Positions 43,025 to 54,000 of a DNA stretch of 64,000 nucleotides are shown here, piece by piece; the stretch's first letter is position 1; the number at the start of each line of letters is the position of its first letter. This stretch comes from UBA1413 sp964552955 (lineage in GTDB: Bacteria; Bacteroidota; Bacteroidia; Bacteroidales; Prolixibacteraceae). The translations under genes and the position numbers were made by a program. The stretch is taken from the NCBI GenBank assembly GCA_964552955.1, contig CAZKIU010000008.1:34257-98256 (forward strand). Direction: 5' to 3'. The notes under the pieces were generated by a model. It had not been told where the DNA came from. It worked only from the letters and a program-made list of their open reading frames with translations, and made no database searches.

Positions 43025-44371
43025 CTATTCAAATCTTATCCAATCCAGTTCAATGGGGTTTTCCTTTTTTGAAACCACCACCAGGTTGTGCACCTCAGGT
43101 TTCACCTTTTTGGTTTTCACGGTCCATTCCTGCCAGCCATCCTGTGCTGGCAGATCTACCTGGCTAATGACGGGGCCTTCAGGGGAACCCAGACGGATTT
43201 CCAGGGCACCTCCTGCGGGGGCAAGGGCTTTCACCCTGACCGACCTGAACCGTTTCTTACTGAAATCGACGGAATTATACTGCACCCAGGCCTGGGGCGT
43301 TTGGAACAGGGTTTTCCAGCCTGCAAAGGTGTGGGTCGTATCCAGAAAGGCGACGGAAGTGCCGGTGGCGCTCTTCAGGCTGTAGCGGTCAAGGTGTATC
43401 TCCTCGCCGGCACGGGTCAATCCAACTCCTCGGAAGGTGGGCGTCACCTTTCTGATGGTTCCGTCGGCGTTGAAAAAGAGGCTATCAATGCTTGTCGACC
43501 GGTGTTTGTCGAACCTGGGGGAGAGATCATTCTGGTGGTAAAAGAGGAACCACTGCCCTTCCCGCTCCAGAAAGGATGCGTGACTGGTCCAGCAGTTGAG
43601 GGGCGATTCATCCATGATCACCCCGGTCATGGTAAAAGGGCCCAGGGGATGATTTCCCATGGCATACTCCAGCCGTTCGATTTTATGTTCCACATGTGGA
43701 AAGGTGAGATAATAAATGCCGTTCCGTTCGAAAATCCAGGGGCCTTCCTTCAGACCTTTATCGGGAAGGTTGGGTATGGCCAGGGGTTCCGAATCGAGTT
43801 CCAGCATGTTCTCTTTCAGTTTCGCCACGAAAATCTGCCCCATGGAATAGTAGATGTAAGCCTGGCCATCCCTGTCAATGAGCACGTTGGGATCGATGCC
43901 GAAAATACCCTGGATAGGTTCTGGTTGCGGGATATAGGGTCCTTCGGGGTGATCGGCCACAGCCACACCAATGCCGAAGCCCCTCCGGCCATTGGGAGCC
44001 TGCGGCTTCTTATTGGCCGGAAAGTAAAAGTAATACTTGCCGTTGCGTTCCACGCAATCGGGAGCCCACATGCTGTAAGAGGTGGAATCCACCCAGGGGA
44101 CCTTCTCCTGACTGACGATCACCCCATGGTCGGTCCACCGGGTCAGATCATCCGACGAGAAGACATGGTAATCGGCCATGCAGAACCATTCTTTCCGCAG
44201 GTTAGCCCCTTCGGGGGCCTGGATATCATGGGAAGGATAGAGGTAAACTTTTCCATTAAAAACCCTTGCAGAAGGATCAGCGGTAAACTGGTCGCGGATG
44301 ACCGGGTTCTGACCCGTCAGGGAAAAGGAGGCCAGCAGGGTCAGGAAAAACAGGAATCTCTTTGAATTCAT
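43025..44371 (-). CDS. Glycoside hydrolase family 43 with C-terminal beta-sandwich domain
   Basis: Exported enzyme of 448 aa, probably an arabinofuranosidase or xylosidase. Signal peptide MNSKRFLFFLTLLASFSLTG. The five-blade propeller carries the three acidic residues: Asp in QFTADPSARV (base), Asp in GIDPNVLID (pKa modulator) and Glu in LKEGPWIFERNG (acid). The C-terminal 130 residues (SVDFSKKRFRSVRVKALAPA ... IELDWIRFE) look like a CBM6-type domain. It sits between the GH43-GH43 gene (53 bp) and the HTCS gene (24 bp). Confidence 0.93.
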   Translation of the reverse strand: MNSKRFLFFLTLLASFSLTGQNPVIRDQFTADPSARVFNGKVYLYPSHDIQAPEGANLRKEWFCMADYHVFSSDDLTRWTDHGVIVSQEKVPWVDSTSYSMWAPDCVERNGKYYFYFPANKKPQAPNGRRGFGIGVAVADHPEGPYIPQPEPIQGIFGIDPNVLIDRDGQAYIYYSMGQIFVAKLKENMLELDSEPLAIPNLPDKGLKEGPWIFERNGIYYLTFPHVEHKIERLEYAMGNHPLGPFTMTGVIMDESPLNCWTSHASFLEREGQWFLFYHQNDLSPRFDKHRSTSIDSLFFNADGTIRKVTPTFRGVGLTRAGEEIHLDRYSLKSATGTSVAFLDTTHTFAGWKTLFQTPQAWVQYNSVDFSKKRFRSVRVKALAPAGGALEIRLGSPEGPVISQVDLPAQDGWQEWTVKTKKVKPEVHNLVVVSKKENPIELDWIRFE

Positions 44372-44424
44372 AGCTGTAAAATGGTCGGTTTTGAGGCAGG
44401 GTCTGCTGTTTTATTCAGGAAAGG

Positions 44425-47400
44425 TTACAACTGAGGGCTGACCCGGAACCAGTCGAAGTCGGCATATCCTCCCGGTTGACGGGTGGCGTAATTGAACAAG
44501 GCAAAGCGGTAGCCCATGAAATGTTCCATGAGGGTGTATTCCATTTTGATCTCCCTGCCGAGCATGTGCCAGTTTCTGCCGTCGAGGCTGTAATAGAAAT
44601 AGCCCAGGTCGGTTCTATCCCTGAAATCGCAGGCCGCCTTCAGAAAAATGAACTTCTGGTTAAGCAGAACGCGTGCCAGCTCTGTGGGGTGGTCGGTTTC
44701 ATTGCTGACCATCACCACCGACTTGCGGCCGTTTTCCACTTTCACCCCGATCTGACCGAACTTACGCTGGAAGAGGGCCAGTCCGGCGAAATCGCCTTCC
44801 TTCATTCCGGAGAGGTCCACCCTGATGGTTGCCGAGCTGACCGGGCCGAATGTTCTTTGGGTCAGGGTATTCCGGGCCATAACCAGGGAAGTGTCGACCC
44901 GACCGGTGGTCAGGCGCAGAAATCCTTTTCTGCGGGAGACCGACCAAAGGGAAGGATCGGGGTTGTGATTCCACTGCCATACCAGGGGCAAGGCTGGTTC
45001 GCCCTTTTTACGGTTGAACTCGTCGGAGCTGACCACTCCCGGAATGAGCCCTTTGCTTACGGGCAGCTCCAGGGTCTCAGGTGCTTTTCCATCCACGCCG
45101 ATCACGGGCCATCCCTCCTCCCAGGTGATGGGCACCAGGTAAGGGATGCGGCCTACCGATCCGGAATCCCTGAAGAGGTAGGCAAACCAGCGGCCATCGG
45201 GAGTATCCACCATGCCCCCCTGGGCCACCCCCAGGTCCTGCAAGGCCACCTTTCCTTCCCAGGGACCGGTGATGTTACCGGCCCTGTGGACGACCACGGT
45301 GCGCATGCCGCCACGGGGCCAGGTGATATTGAAGAGGTAATACTTACCGTCATGTTTGAACAATTGCGACCCCTCGGCACCCAAACCGATGTTGGCACCT
45401 GCCGGAGCACTGGCGTTTTCAATGAGCACCCTCTCGGTCCCCTCCTTTACTCCGGAAAGATCTTCTTTCAATTCAGCCAGGAAAAGCTTTCCGTTTCCCC
45501 AGATCACGTAGACCTTGCCGTCGTCATCGAACCAAAGGGTATGGTCATGAAGGGAGGGCTTGAAAGAGATGGTTTCCCAGGGGCCCTTTTCGATGTCCCT
45601 GGTCTTATAAATGTATGTTTTACCGGTAGTCTGGGCAAAGGTGGAGAGATAATAAAAGCCGTTGTGATAGCGTAGGCAGCTGGCCCAGGTGCCTCGTCCA
45701 TAGGTACTTTTACCATGGGCCAGGTTCAGGGCGTCGAGATCGTCGAGAGTGTCATAGGCATAATTGACGATTTCCCAGTTGACCAGGTCATTGGATTTCA
45801 TGATGGGCACGCCCGGACTCATGTGCATGGTGGTGCTGCTCATGTAATAGGTATCGTTCACCCGGAGCATCGACATGTCGGGGACGTCGGCAAAGATAAT
45901 GGGGTTCTGGGCTTTCGGATGGGCATCGTTGACCGTGGTGGCGTAGAGTCCGAGCAGGCAGCCAGTGAATCCTCCGGCCACATCCGTTGACAGGATATCG
46001 CCAGAGACGGTGCCCCCCACACTCTGGAAATGGATTCCATCGTGCGAATAGCTGAAGGTGTAATCATCGCCCTGTGCCGATACCTGCAGGCGCAGGGGTT
46101 TCGCGAGATCCACGGGGGTGCTGGCCATGATTTTCGATTCGGTATTGCGCTGCCGGGGTGGACGTTGATTCCGCTGTAACACCAGGTAGTCCTTCTCCTC
46201 CCAGCGGGTCACCCCGAAGACATAATTGAAACTCTCGCTCTGCAAGGCCACAATCCCCGCCAGTTCCTTCTCCGAGGCCGGCTTGTAATTCATATCGACG
46301 GCAAAGGAAAAGGTCCGGTGCATCTGTCGCAGGAAAAGGGTGGAAGTCGGTTTCACCTCCTTGACATGGGTGGCGAAAGGATTCAGTTGCAATCCCTCGC
46401 GGGTCACCGTGATAAAATCCTCCCGGGGGCCACGCAGGCCTATCCAGCGGAAGTCCAGTTTTCCGGAGGTAAAATCATCGCTGAAGGTAAAGTTGCCATT
46501 GGGAAAGAATCCCTCTTTTCCGGTTTTGTTTTCGGTCACCCCCGCGGGCATGGCAAGCTGGGGTTTCATAGGGATCAGTCCGTTTTCGAATACCGGCCAT
46601 TCTCCCGACCAGTCGACAGGGAGGATAAAGGTTTCGCGGCCGGTGTTGACCCTCTGTTTTTCGTTGGGGCGCACGGCAAGAAAGACCCCATAGTATTTCT
46701 GATTATCAGGCCCCAATACGAGGTCGGCATGGCCGGCCCAGTCCACCTTATTGGCGCGCTCCCGCGGGAAATAGCGCTGCGTCAGTATGGGATTATTGGG
46801 AGCCGGCGTATACGGTCCTTTGGGATGGTCACTGACAAAAATAACCTCACTGTGCCATCCGCCGGTGCCTCCCTCGGCACACATCAGGTAATAACGGCCG
46901 TTCTTCTTATAGATATGGGGAGCTTCAATCCAAATGGGCTTCTCCCGAAGATCCACGCCCCCGTCCACAATGATTTTGCTGCTCCCCGGAATCACCTTAT
47001 CGGTGGCCACATCGTACTCCCAGATCTTGATCACCCGGTGGCCGTTATACAACTCTTTTCCCCGGTCGGGCGCATCATTATGGACCACATACCCCTTACC
47101 GTCTTCATCGAAAAAGAGGGATGGGTCAATACCGTCAAATGCAAGTTTAATGGGATCACTCCATCCCTTCAGGGGATCTTTGGTCTTGACCACCATGTTC
47201 CCGATGTTGCCGGCAAACTGGGTGGTGATCATGTAAAAGGTGTCGTTGTAAGGGTTGTAGAGGATCTGGGGGGCATAAATGCCGGCGCTGATGCCGCAAT
47301 CGTGAACAATCAGCTGTGATTTTCGGTCCAGCACATGCCCGATCTGGGTCCAGTTTACCAGGTCTTTGGAGTGGAAAATGGGGACCCCGGGGAACATGGC

Positions 47401-47685
47401 AAAGGAGGAACAGACCAGAAAGTAATCGCCGCCCTTGCGGGTAATACTGGGATCGGGATAACACCCCTGCAAAATGGGATTATAGAACTCCCCGGGATTC
47501 AAAGGATGATCATTGTAAACCTGGTCGTTGCCCTGGTATACAAACTTCGAAAAAACTGGGGCCTTCACAGCCCCACCCGGCTGGTTCGCTGATACCCCGT
47601 GAGTCCTGTCTGCAGCAGAAATCAGGGTTATAGATCCCCATGCAAAAAATGTCAACAAAAGGAGAAATCCGGTTTTCGTGTTCAT
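44425..47685 (-). CDS. Bimodular GH43-GH43 enzyme
   Basis: 1086-aa exported protein with two GH43 catalytic modules. Module 1 (about 65-390): YPDPSITRKGGDYFLVCSSF (base Asp), GIDPSLFFDEDG, WIEAPHIYKKNGRYYL (acid Glu). A C-terminal extension follows (about 400-590). Module 2 (about 595-880): VPDMSMLRVNDTYYMSSTTM, DHTLWFDDDGKVYVIWG, LGAEGSQLFKHDGKYYL, of the GH43_10-like xylosidase type, then a CBM91-like domain to the end. Both active sites look complete. Likely acts on both xylose and arabinose linkages of arabinoxylan. A promoter candidate lies at 47723-47754, so this gene, the next GH43 gene and the HTCS gene may form one unit. Confidence 0.93.
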   Translation of the reverse strand: MNTKTGFLLLLTFFAWGSITLISAADRTHGVSANQPGGAVKAPVFSKFVYQGNDQVYNDHPLNPGEFYNPILQGCYPDPSITRKGGDYFLVCSSFAMFPGVPIFHSKDLVNWTQIGHVLDRKSQLIVHDCGISAGIYAPQILYNPYNDTFYMITTQFAGNIGNMVVKTKDPLKGWSDPIKLAFDGIDPSLFFDEDGKGYVVHNDAPDRGKELYNGHRVIKIWEYDVATDKVIPGSSKIIVDGGVDLREKPIWIEAPHIYKKNGRYYLMCAEGGTGGWHSEVIFVSDHPKGPYTPAPNNPILTQRYFPRERANKVDWAGHADLVLGPDNQKYYGVFLAVRPNEKQRVNTGRETFILPVDWSGEWPVFENGLIPMKPQLAMPAGVTENKTGKEGFFPNGNFTFSDDFTSGKLDFRWIGLRGPREDFITVTREGLQLNPFATHVKEVKPTSTLFLRQMHRTFSFAVDMNYKPASEKELAGIVALQSESFNYVFGVTRWEEKDYLVLQRNQRPPRQRNTESKIMASTPVDLAKPLRLQVSAQGDDYTFSYSHDGIHFQSVGGTVSGDILSTDVAGGFTGCLLGLYATTVNDAHPKAQNPIIFADVPDMSMLRVNDTYYMSSTTMHMSPGVPIMKSNDLVNWEIVNYAYDTLDDLDALNLAHGKSTYGRGTWASCLRYHNGFYYLSTFAQTTGKTYIYKTRDIEKGPWETISFKPSLHDHTLWFDDDGKVYVIWGNGKLFLAELKEDLSGVKEGTERVLIENASAPAGANIGLGAEGSQLFKHDGKYYLFNITWPRGGMRTVVVHRAGNITGPWEGKVALQDLGVAQGGMVDTPDGRWFAYLFRDSGSVGRIPYLVPITWEEGWPVIGVDGKAPETLELPVSKGLIPGVVSSDEFNRKKGEPALPLVWQWNHNPDPSLWSVSRRKGFLRLTTGRVDTSLVMARNTLTQRTFGPVSSATIRVDLSGMKEGDFAGLALFQRKFGQIGVKVENGRKSVVMVSNETDHPTELARVLLNQKFIFLKAACDFRDRTDLGYFYYSLDGRNWHMLGREIKMEYTLMEHFMGYRFALFNYATRQPGGYADFDWFRVSPQL

Positions 47686-47902
47686 CGGTGTATGTGATTA
47701 CGTTATTATTGGCCTGTTTTTACAAACATAAATCTTTCCTTTAACCATTACAAGTCCGTGGTTCAAAGAAAAGAGAATTCTCTTCCCGCAAGGTCATTTT
47801 CTATGGTTCAACAGGTGCAGAGCAGTCCTATCCCGGAACAATGCCCATGCTTCAGGACTTTAAAGTATAAAGGTCTTCTGCATGGGCACTGGCGCCAGGG
47901 TG
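47686..47902. other. Intergenic region upstream of GH43-GH43
   Basis: 217 bp with the promoter candidate listed separately. An inverted-repeat segment with AAAGGTCTTCTGCATGGG lies near 47870-47886, opposite GCCCATGC at 47841-47848. No gene seen. Confidence 0.4.
47723..47754 (-). promoter_or_regulatory. Candidate promoter for GH43-GH43
   Basis: On the minus strand CTTG (47754-47751) lies 20 bp before TATGTTTG (47730-47723), an exact TAnnTTTG. It is about 38 bp upstream of the start codon. Confidence 0.5.
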
Positions 47903-49060
47903 CTATTTAAAGAGCCTCGGTGTAAAATCGTGGAGTGCCCTGCGCCAGGTCAGCCATTCATGGGCCGTTCCTTCCGACTCATGGAAAACAATGTTTTTAA
48001 TGCCATGAGCTTTCAGTTCTTCCACCTGTTCTTTTGGATTACGCTCTTCAGTTCCTGTACTGATGAAGAGGAGTTTCATCTGCCGGTCGAAGGCCTGCGG
48101 ATCCTTGAACACCCCATTGAATGCATTGACGACGCCCTCGTTGCCTCTGACAAAAAAGCCGCTGAAAGTGCCCATCCAGGCAAACATCTCCATATTGTTA
48201 AAAACGGTCATGCAAGTCTGAAAGCCTCCCCTCGACAAACCGGCCATGGCGCGGTGTTCCTTGTCGGAATAGGTACGGAAGGTTTTGTCGATATACGGCA
48301 CCAGGTTTTTGGCGAAGATCTCCGTCACGTCGCCTGAAGCCTGCCGCACATCGGGGCTGGTTTTGATGTCGCCTGAAGGCATGACCACGATCATCGGAAC
48401 TGCTTTTCCGGAAGCAATCAACCCATCCATGATGTGGGCCATATGCCCCTGGTTGGACCAGCCGTTTTCATCTTCGCCCCAGCCATGCACCAGGTACAAC
48501 ACCGGATACTTCTTTTCAGGATTCTGCTCGTATTCTGCCGGCACATAAACGTTGATATGGCGCTCCAGACCGTTGATGTCAGACCAGTAATAAATAGAAC
48601 GGACCTGTCCGTGAGGAATATCCCGGTTAAAACGGTAATAATCGCCTTCGGGGCCCTCGGGGATTTCGATGCCCGACGATTCCCAGTTGCTGCCGAAGAA
48701 AGCCTCCGTATTGCGGTCCATCACGGCTACACTATCAATCAGGATGGCGTAGTAGTGAAAACCCACCACCTGGGGATCGGAAATACAGCTCCAGATCCCT
48801 TTCTCATCTTTGGTCATCGGGTATTTTTTGCCACTCAGGTCTAATTGGACCGACCGGGCCGCAGGGGCCACGACCCTGAACATCGCCTGCCGTGTCTGCG
48901 CGTTGACCGCAGGATACTGGCTGAGAAAAGTGTTGGTTGATGCGGGTTTAAAACCTTCCGGAAGGGGTTCGGTCTGCGGACCACGCATCATTCCGGCAAA
49001 CTGGCCTTCCGCAAATAGCGAAAGCAGAGATGCAAATAAGATCAATATACTCTTCTTCAC
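47903..49060 (-). CDS. Esterase, CE1-type with N-terminal CBM48-like domain
   Basis: 385-aa exported esterase. Signal peptide MKKSILILFASLLSLFAEG. N-terminal Ig/CBM48-like domain (QTRQAMFRVVAPAARSVQLD ... IWSCISDPQVVGFHYYAILI), then an esterase D-type alpha/beta-hydrolase (YPVLYLVHGWGEDENGW). Nucleophile Ser in AGLSRGGFQT, His in GTAHEWLTWRRAL. This layout is common in feruloyl or acetyl-xylan esterases of xylan PULs. It follows susD, separated by a 13-bp stem hairpin. Confidence 0.9.
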   Translation of the reverse strand: MKKSILILFASLLSLFAEGQFAGMMRGPQTEPLPEGFKPASTNTFLSQYPAVNAQTRQAMFRVVAPAARSVQLDLSGKKYPMTKDEKGIWSCISDPQVVGFHYYAILIDSVAVMDRNTEAFFGSNWESSGIEIPEGPEGDYYRFNRDIPHGQVRSIYYWSDINGLERHINVYVPAEYEQNPEKKYPVLYLVHGWGEDENGWSNQGHMAHIMDGLIASGKAVPMIVVMPSGDIKTSPDVRQASGDVTEIFAKNLVPYIDKTFRTYSDKEHRAMAGLSRGGFQTCMTVFNNMEMFAWMGTFSGFFVRGNEGVVNAFNGVFKDPQAFDRQMKLLFISTGTEERNPKEQVEELKAHGIKNIVFHESEGTAHEWLTWRRALHDFTPRLFK

Positions 49061-49095
49061 GTGATTAATTTATTGCGTTATTATGGTTCCTACAA

Positions 49096-49124
49096 AATAC
49101 CGGCAGGCAATGCCTGCCGGTATT
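49096..49124 (-). terminator. Strong hairpin between susD and the esterase gene
   Basis: Perfect 13-bp stem (49096-49108 with 49112-49124), AATACCGGCAGGC, 3-nt loop. On the minus strand it is followed only by TTTGTAGG, a short T stretch, so it may be a partial terminator or an mRNA stabiliser that sets expression of susCD above the downstream enzyme genes. Confidence 0.65.
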
Positions 49125-49171
49125 CTAATCCTGAATCTATTTATTAAAATTAATAAAAATGAATGAATAAT

Positions 49172-51013
49172 CTACTTATATGCTTCATTCTGATCGCACA
49201 ATTTGTTTTTCAACAGCTCCTCGGTGGGGATGGGCATGTCCATTTTCTTGTGGTCATAATCGAAGACGCGGTAGGTTTGCCAGGCATCCTGAACCTTGGG
49301 ATCGGTATTGGGGAAGCCTACACCCTTGGGATAGTTATGGATGATATGGTCTTCGATGAAGCCTGAGCGGACCAGGTCGGGAGCGAGGGTCCATTCGGCG
49401 TTGAATTCCTTGCGGCGCTCCATACCCAGGGCCACCAGCCATACCGGGGAGGTAAATCCTTTGGCTGATTTCACTGAAGTGTAATAAGTTTTGGCATCGG
49501 GCACTGTGACGGTAGCTTCGTTGAAGGGAAGCGGGTACTCCTCGGGAACTTCAACTGTGGTATCCCCCTTGCTGAGGTAGAATTGAGCGATCTGCTGGTA
49601 ATAAGGAAGATAGGTGGCCGTAAGGGTTGCTTTCTTGCCTACCTCGAGGTTTCCGAAGGCCCGTTCGCGGATTTGTTTGATGATACCCCAGGCGGTGACA
49701 TCATTTTCACCATTGAGACGGAAGAGGCATTCGGCATAGTCGAACAGGACGTTGGCATAGCGTTTATAGTAGATTTGCTGTGGGCCCCACATGGCATTCC
49801 AGTCGGCCCGGCAGCTGCGCCACAATTTAAGGCTCCAAATGGCCGGAGCGGCTTCTCCGTCTTTGTAATAATGGAAATGGGAGGTGAGTGCATCGGGCGT
49901 CACAATGCTTTGCTGCAGATAAGGATTGTATCCATAGTTGGTAGAGGATTTCCACTTGGGGTCGATGCCGGGCACAGCGCCGGTTACCCCGGAGGCGTCC
50001 CTGCGTTTGTCGCCCTGTTCGTAAGAGCTCCACCACTCCCAGGAAAGATAAAGGGAACCCCATCCACCTACGGCCGGACAGGCAGAGAAATAGGTGACCC
50101 AGGCATGGGCGTCGGTGAGGTTGCTCCAGCCGTTCCATTGAGACCCCTCATCGAGGACCTCTTCCCAGATACTCTCTTTGGTCCATACCGCTCCCGGATC
50201 CCAGAGCGTCGTAAAGGAGGAATTCAGTTCATACTTCCCGCTCTCGATGACCTGTTTGAAGGCGGCAGCCGCCAGGGTGTAGTTTTCATTGGCCTTGTCC
50301 GGCATTCTATAGGCTTTCCACATATAGGCCTCTCCCAGGTAGGAAAGGGCGAAACCCTTGGTACAACGGCCATACTCGCCGTTAAGAGGATCCCATTGCA
50401 GCAGATCAGCGGCAGCCTTCAGGTCTTCGATGATGAAGTCCCACATCTCGCCGTAAGTTTCCGCGCGGGCTTTGTCGGGCGTATTGATGTAGGTTTCTCC
50501 GGTGGCCAACATGGGCACCCGGCCGAAAGCTTTGGCCAGCCACATGTAAAAGAATGCCCTGATGGAGCGTGCTTGTCCCTCCAGCGAGGTTTTCAGGGCC
50601 GGGGTGATATTGTCAGCCTTCGCCAGGCCATCCAGAAAATCGTTGCACCGTGAAATCGCTTTGTAGGCATGGCGCCATCCGCTGAGCAGCTCAGGGCTTC
50701 CCGGGTTCCAGTTTTGGGTATTCCAGTCCTTGTCCCAGCCTGTGGCCTGCGTGTCCATCGTGGGGTGCCCCCCGATGAAGAGATTGGGTTTGAAACCCCA
50801 GTCCCCGTTGGTCTCCGTGACCGGCAACATCATGTCATAGCACCCGACCAGCCCTGCCTTGGCATCTTCATCGGTCTTGAACATCTGGTCAGCCGCCAGA
50901 ATCGAATAGTGGTCTACCGTCAGGAATTTGTCGTTATCACAAGAGGTCATGGCTGTCAGCATCATCGTGCAAGCCACTACCAGGTATGTTTTTATCTTGT
51001 TTTTCATTGTCAT
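49172..51013 (-). CDS. susD: SusD/RagB family nutrient-binding outer membrane lipoprotein
   Basis: Surface lipoprotein that forms the lid of the SusC channel and binds glycans. 613 aa, lipobox region MMLTAMTSCDND (lipidated Cys about 25). TPR-like N-terminal helices (EDAKAGLVGCYDMMLPVTE, GWRHAYKAISRCNDFLDGL) and the C-terminal RRKEFNAEWTLAPDLVRSG signature are typical. Aromatic residues for sugar stacking are plentiful. It follows susC by 17 bp. Start at MTMKN or MKNK, two codons apart. Confidence 0.96.
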   Translation of the reverse strand: MTMKNKIKTYLVVACTMMLTAMTSCDNDKFLTVDHYSILAADQMFKTDEDAKAGLVGCYDMMLPVTETNGDWGFKPNLFIGGHPTMDTQATGWDKDWNTQNWNPGSPELLSGWRHAYKAISRCNDFLDGLAKADNITPALKTSLEGQARSIRAFFYMWLAKAFGRVPMLATGETYINTPDKARAETYGEMWDFIIEDLKAAADLLQWDPLNGEYGRCTKGFALSYLGEAYMWKAYRMPDKANENYTLAAAAFKQVIESGKYELNSSFTTLWDPGAVWTKESIWEEVLDEGSQWNGWSNLTDAHAWVTYFSACPAVGGWGSLYLSWEWWSSYEQGDKRRDASGVTGAVPGIDPKWKSSTNYGYNPYLQQSIVTPDALTSHFHYYKDGEAAPAIWSLKLWRSCRADWNAMWGPQQIYYKRYANVLFDYAECLFRLNGENDVTAWGIIKQIRERAFGNLEVGKKATLTATYLPYYQQIAQFYLSKGDTTVEVPEEYPLPFNEATVTVPDAKTYYTSVKSAKGFTSPVWLVALGMERRKEFNAEWTLAPDLVRSGFIEDHIIHNYPKGVGFPNTDPKVQDAWQTYRVFDYDHKKMDMPIPTEELLKNKLCDQNEAYK

Positions 51014-51030
51014 TAGGATTTAGTGGTGAA

Positions 51031-54000
51031 TCAGAATTGGATATTCATCCCTACGGAATAAATGCGGGGCAACGGATAGCGGCCGGTATCCAAACCGGTA
51101 AAAAGAACACTCCCATGCCCTGCCTCAGGATCGCCATATTTATTGTATTCTGAGATGCAGATCAGATTCTGTACGGAAAGGTAAAGCCTGGCGCCTTCCA
51201 TCTTAATTGACCTCAACAGGGCGGGATCAAAATTGTAACCCACCTGTACATTGTCAATCTTGAAGTAATCTCCTTTTTTGACCCAGGCATCGGAACCTCT
51301 CATATTATAGTTATAATCGAGAATGGTCAGCTTGGCCATGGTAGTGCTCTGGTTCTCTTTGGTCCAGGCTGCCTTTGACGATGAAGTCAGGATATTGGGG
51401 ATGGTCTGGTTGTCACCCGGGTAAATATTGGAAAGGGTCATGGCCGAGTAGGAATAGATGTCCTGGCCGGCCACCCCATGGGTATGCACAGAGAAGTCCC
51501 AGTTCCGGTAGGAGGCGTTGAAGTTTAACCCATAGTTCAGTTTGGGGAAACCATGCCCCAGGATGGTCATATCCTTTTGGTCGATGAATCCATCTTCATT
51601 AAGATCCTTGTATCTGAAGTCCCCCGGCCCGGTATTGGCATTCTGGAACTGGGTGTGGCCTTTGGCCCTGGCAGCAGCATTGGCAGCGTCGACTTCGGCC
51701 TGGTTCTGAAAGATCCCTTCGACCTTGTAACCATAAAAAGAGCCCACGGCGTACCCTTCACGGCAAATCGAATGGCCGTCCCAGTGGACTCCCGAGGTGG
51801 CGGCCACTGGCCCTACATTGGAGCCGTCATTGGTGGTGGTTTCATTCACGCTTAACAGGTCGGCGCCCATGGAGATGACCTTGTTCTTCAGGCTGGCCCC
51901 TGTAAGAGTGACTCCGAAATTCCAGTCGCGGTTGACCTGCTTCTTATACTGAATGCTGTATTCAATACCATTGTTTCGGATTTCACCGTAGTTGGTATAC
52001 ACGGAAGTATAGCCCGCCGAAGGCCTGATGGACTGGTTGAGCAGCAGGTCTTTGGAGGTGCGAATAAAGTAATCCAGGGTGATGTTCAGGCTTTCGTCAA
52101 ACAGGCCCAGGTCCACCCCCACGTTGCTTTGCTCGTTGGTTTCCCATTTCAGCCGGGTATCGACCAGCGGAATGGCATATCCGTTGGCCGTCTGCTTGCT
52201 GGTACCCAACCCTGACGGTCCACCCTGGGGATAGAAATAATAGGCAATGGTATTGGAGGTAAGGGCGGCCACGGACTTGTCGGTGGGTCCGCCTGAATTA
52301 CCGGTCTGGCCCCATCCCAAGCGGAGTTTCAGATTGCTGATGAGGGGATGACCTTGCAGGAAGTTTTCCTCGGAAATGCGCCAGGCCAATGCGGCCGAAG
52401 GGAACGTCCCCCACCGGTTGCCGGCACCGAAATTGGAGGAACCATCCCTGCGGAGGGTGCCTGTTATGATATAGCGATCCATCAGGCTGTAGATGGCTCG
52501 ACCAAAGTAGGAAATCCCGCGGACTTCAAGGTCATAGGCCCCGCTGCCCGTACGGGTGGTCAGATCCTTGGTCAGACTGATGTCCCTTATGTTATCACCG
52601 GGGAAGTCGGTAGCCGTAGCGGAAGAATTGCTACCAAAACTCTTGCTTACCGAATTACCCATCATCACCGTCAGGTTATGGATATCCTTATTCAGGTTGT
52701 AGGTCAGGTAGCTTTCCAGGGCCAGGGTATTGCTCTGGCTGTTGTCAATTTGCAACTGGTAGCGGGCATCGTAATTGGCCAGGGCCACCTTAGTGACGCC
52801 ATCGGGCTCATACCGCTGCTTGTTACCCCAGAAATTTTCAAAGTTGCGCATTTGAAGGATATAGGAACCTATAGTCTTAAAGGTCAGGCCCTTCAACAAT
52901 TTGACCTGGAGATAGGAATTGGTCAGTACACGGTTGTGTTTGGTCAGGCCGTTGTTCTCCATCTGTATGGCGTAAATATTATCGCCAAGTCCGCCGTCAT
53001 AAGAACCGACCGAACTCTGAATGGAAGTACCATAAGTTCCGTTGGCGTTAATGACGTTGGGGCTCACCAGGACGCCGGCGGGAGTGACATAATCGAGGGT
53101 GGGGCAATAATAGGCCATATCACGCAGCGAAGAGAGGTTCCCGTTGTTACCATAGCTGGCATTGCTACCCCGGGTTTCGGAATGGACAAAATTGATATCG
53201 CCACCCACTTCCAGGAAGTCATTTACTTTGGACAACATATTTACCCTGGCGGTCAACCGTTTGAAGTTGGTATTGACCACAATCCCATCATTGTTCAGAA
53301 AGTTGAGCGACATGGTGGCCTGGGTTTTATGGGTGCCCCCTGAGGCCGATATGCCATATTGCTGCTTCAGGGAAGAACGGGTCATCACATCCTGCCAGTC
53401 AATGTGGTTTCTTTTTCCATCATATTTCTCAGCGAAGATCTGGTTGGCCAGCAGGGCTCCGTCATTGGCCCTGGCAACGCGGATATTCTTGGCATACTGG
53501 TCGATATCTCCCACATCGAGGGTGGAGGCCAGGGTTTGTAAGCCAAAGTCGGCCGATACGCTGATGTTGGAGGTGCCCGCTTTTCCGCGTTTGGTGGTGA
53601 TCATGATCACCCCGTTGGCTCCGGCAGCACCGTAAATAGCCGTGGCTGAAGCATCCTTGAGGACCTCGATGCTCTCAATGTCGCTGGGAGCCAAGAAATT
53701 GGCATTGGTGCCCACCTGAACGCCATCGACCACATAAAGAGGATTGGCACTTCCATTGATGGTAGCCACACCACGGATCCGGATGGCCGCATTGGCATCG
53801 GGAGCCCCGTCCTGCCTGAGCACCAACACCCCCGCTGCTGCCCCCTGCAACCCCTCCAATATGTTCGTCGGGGCCTTTTTCATCATCTCCTCTGTGTTGA
53901 CAGAGGCTACAGAACCGGAAATGTCGCTTTTTCGCACGGTACCATAGCCCACTACCACCACATCATCGACAAAGAGGGCACTGAGCACCATCTTGACATT

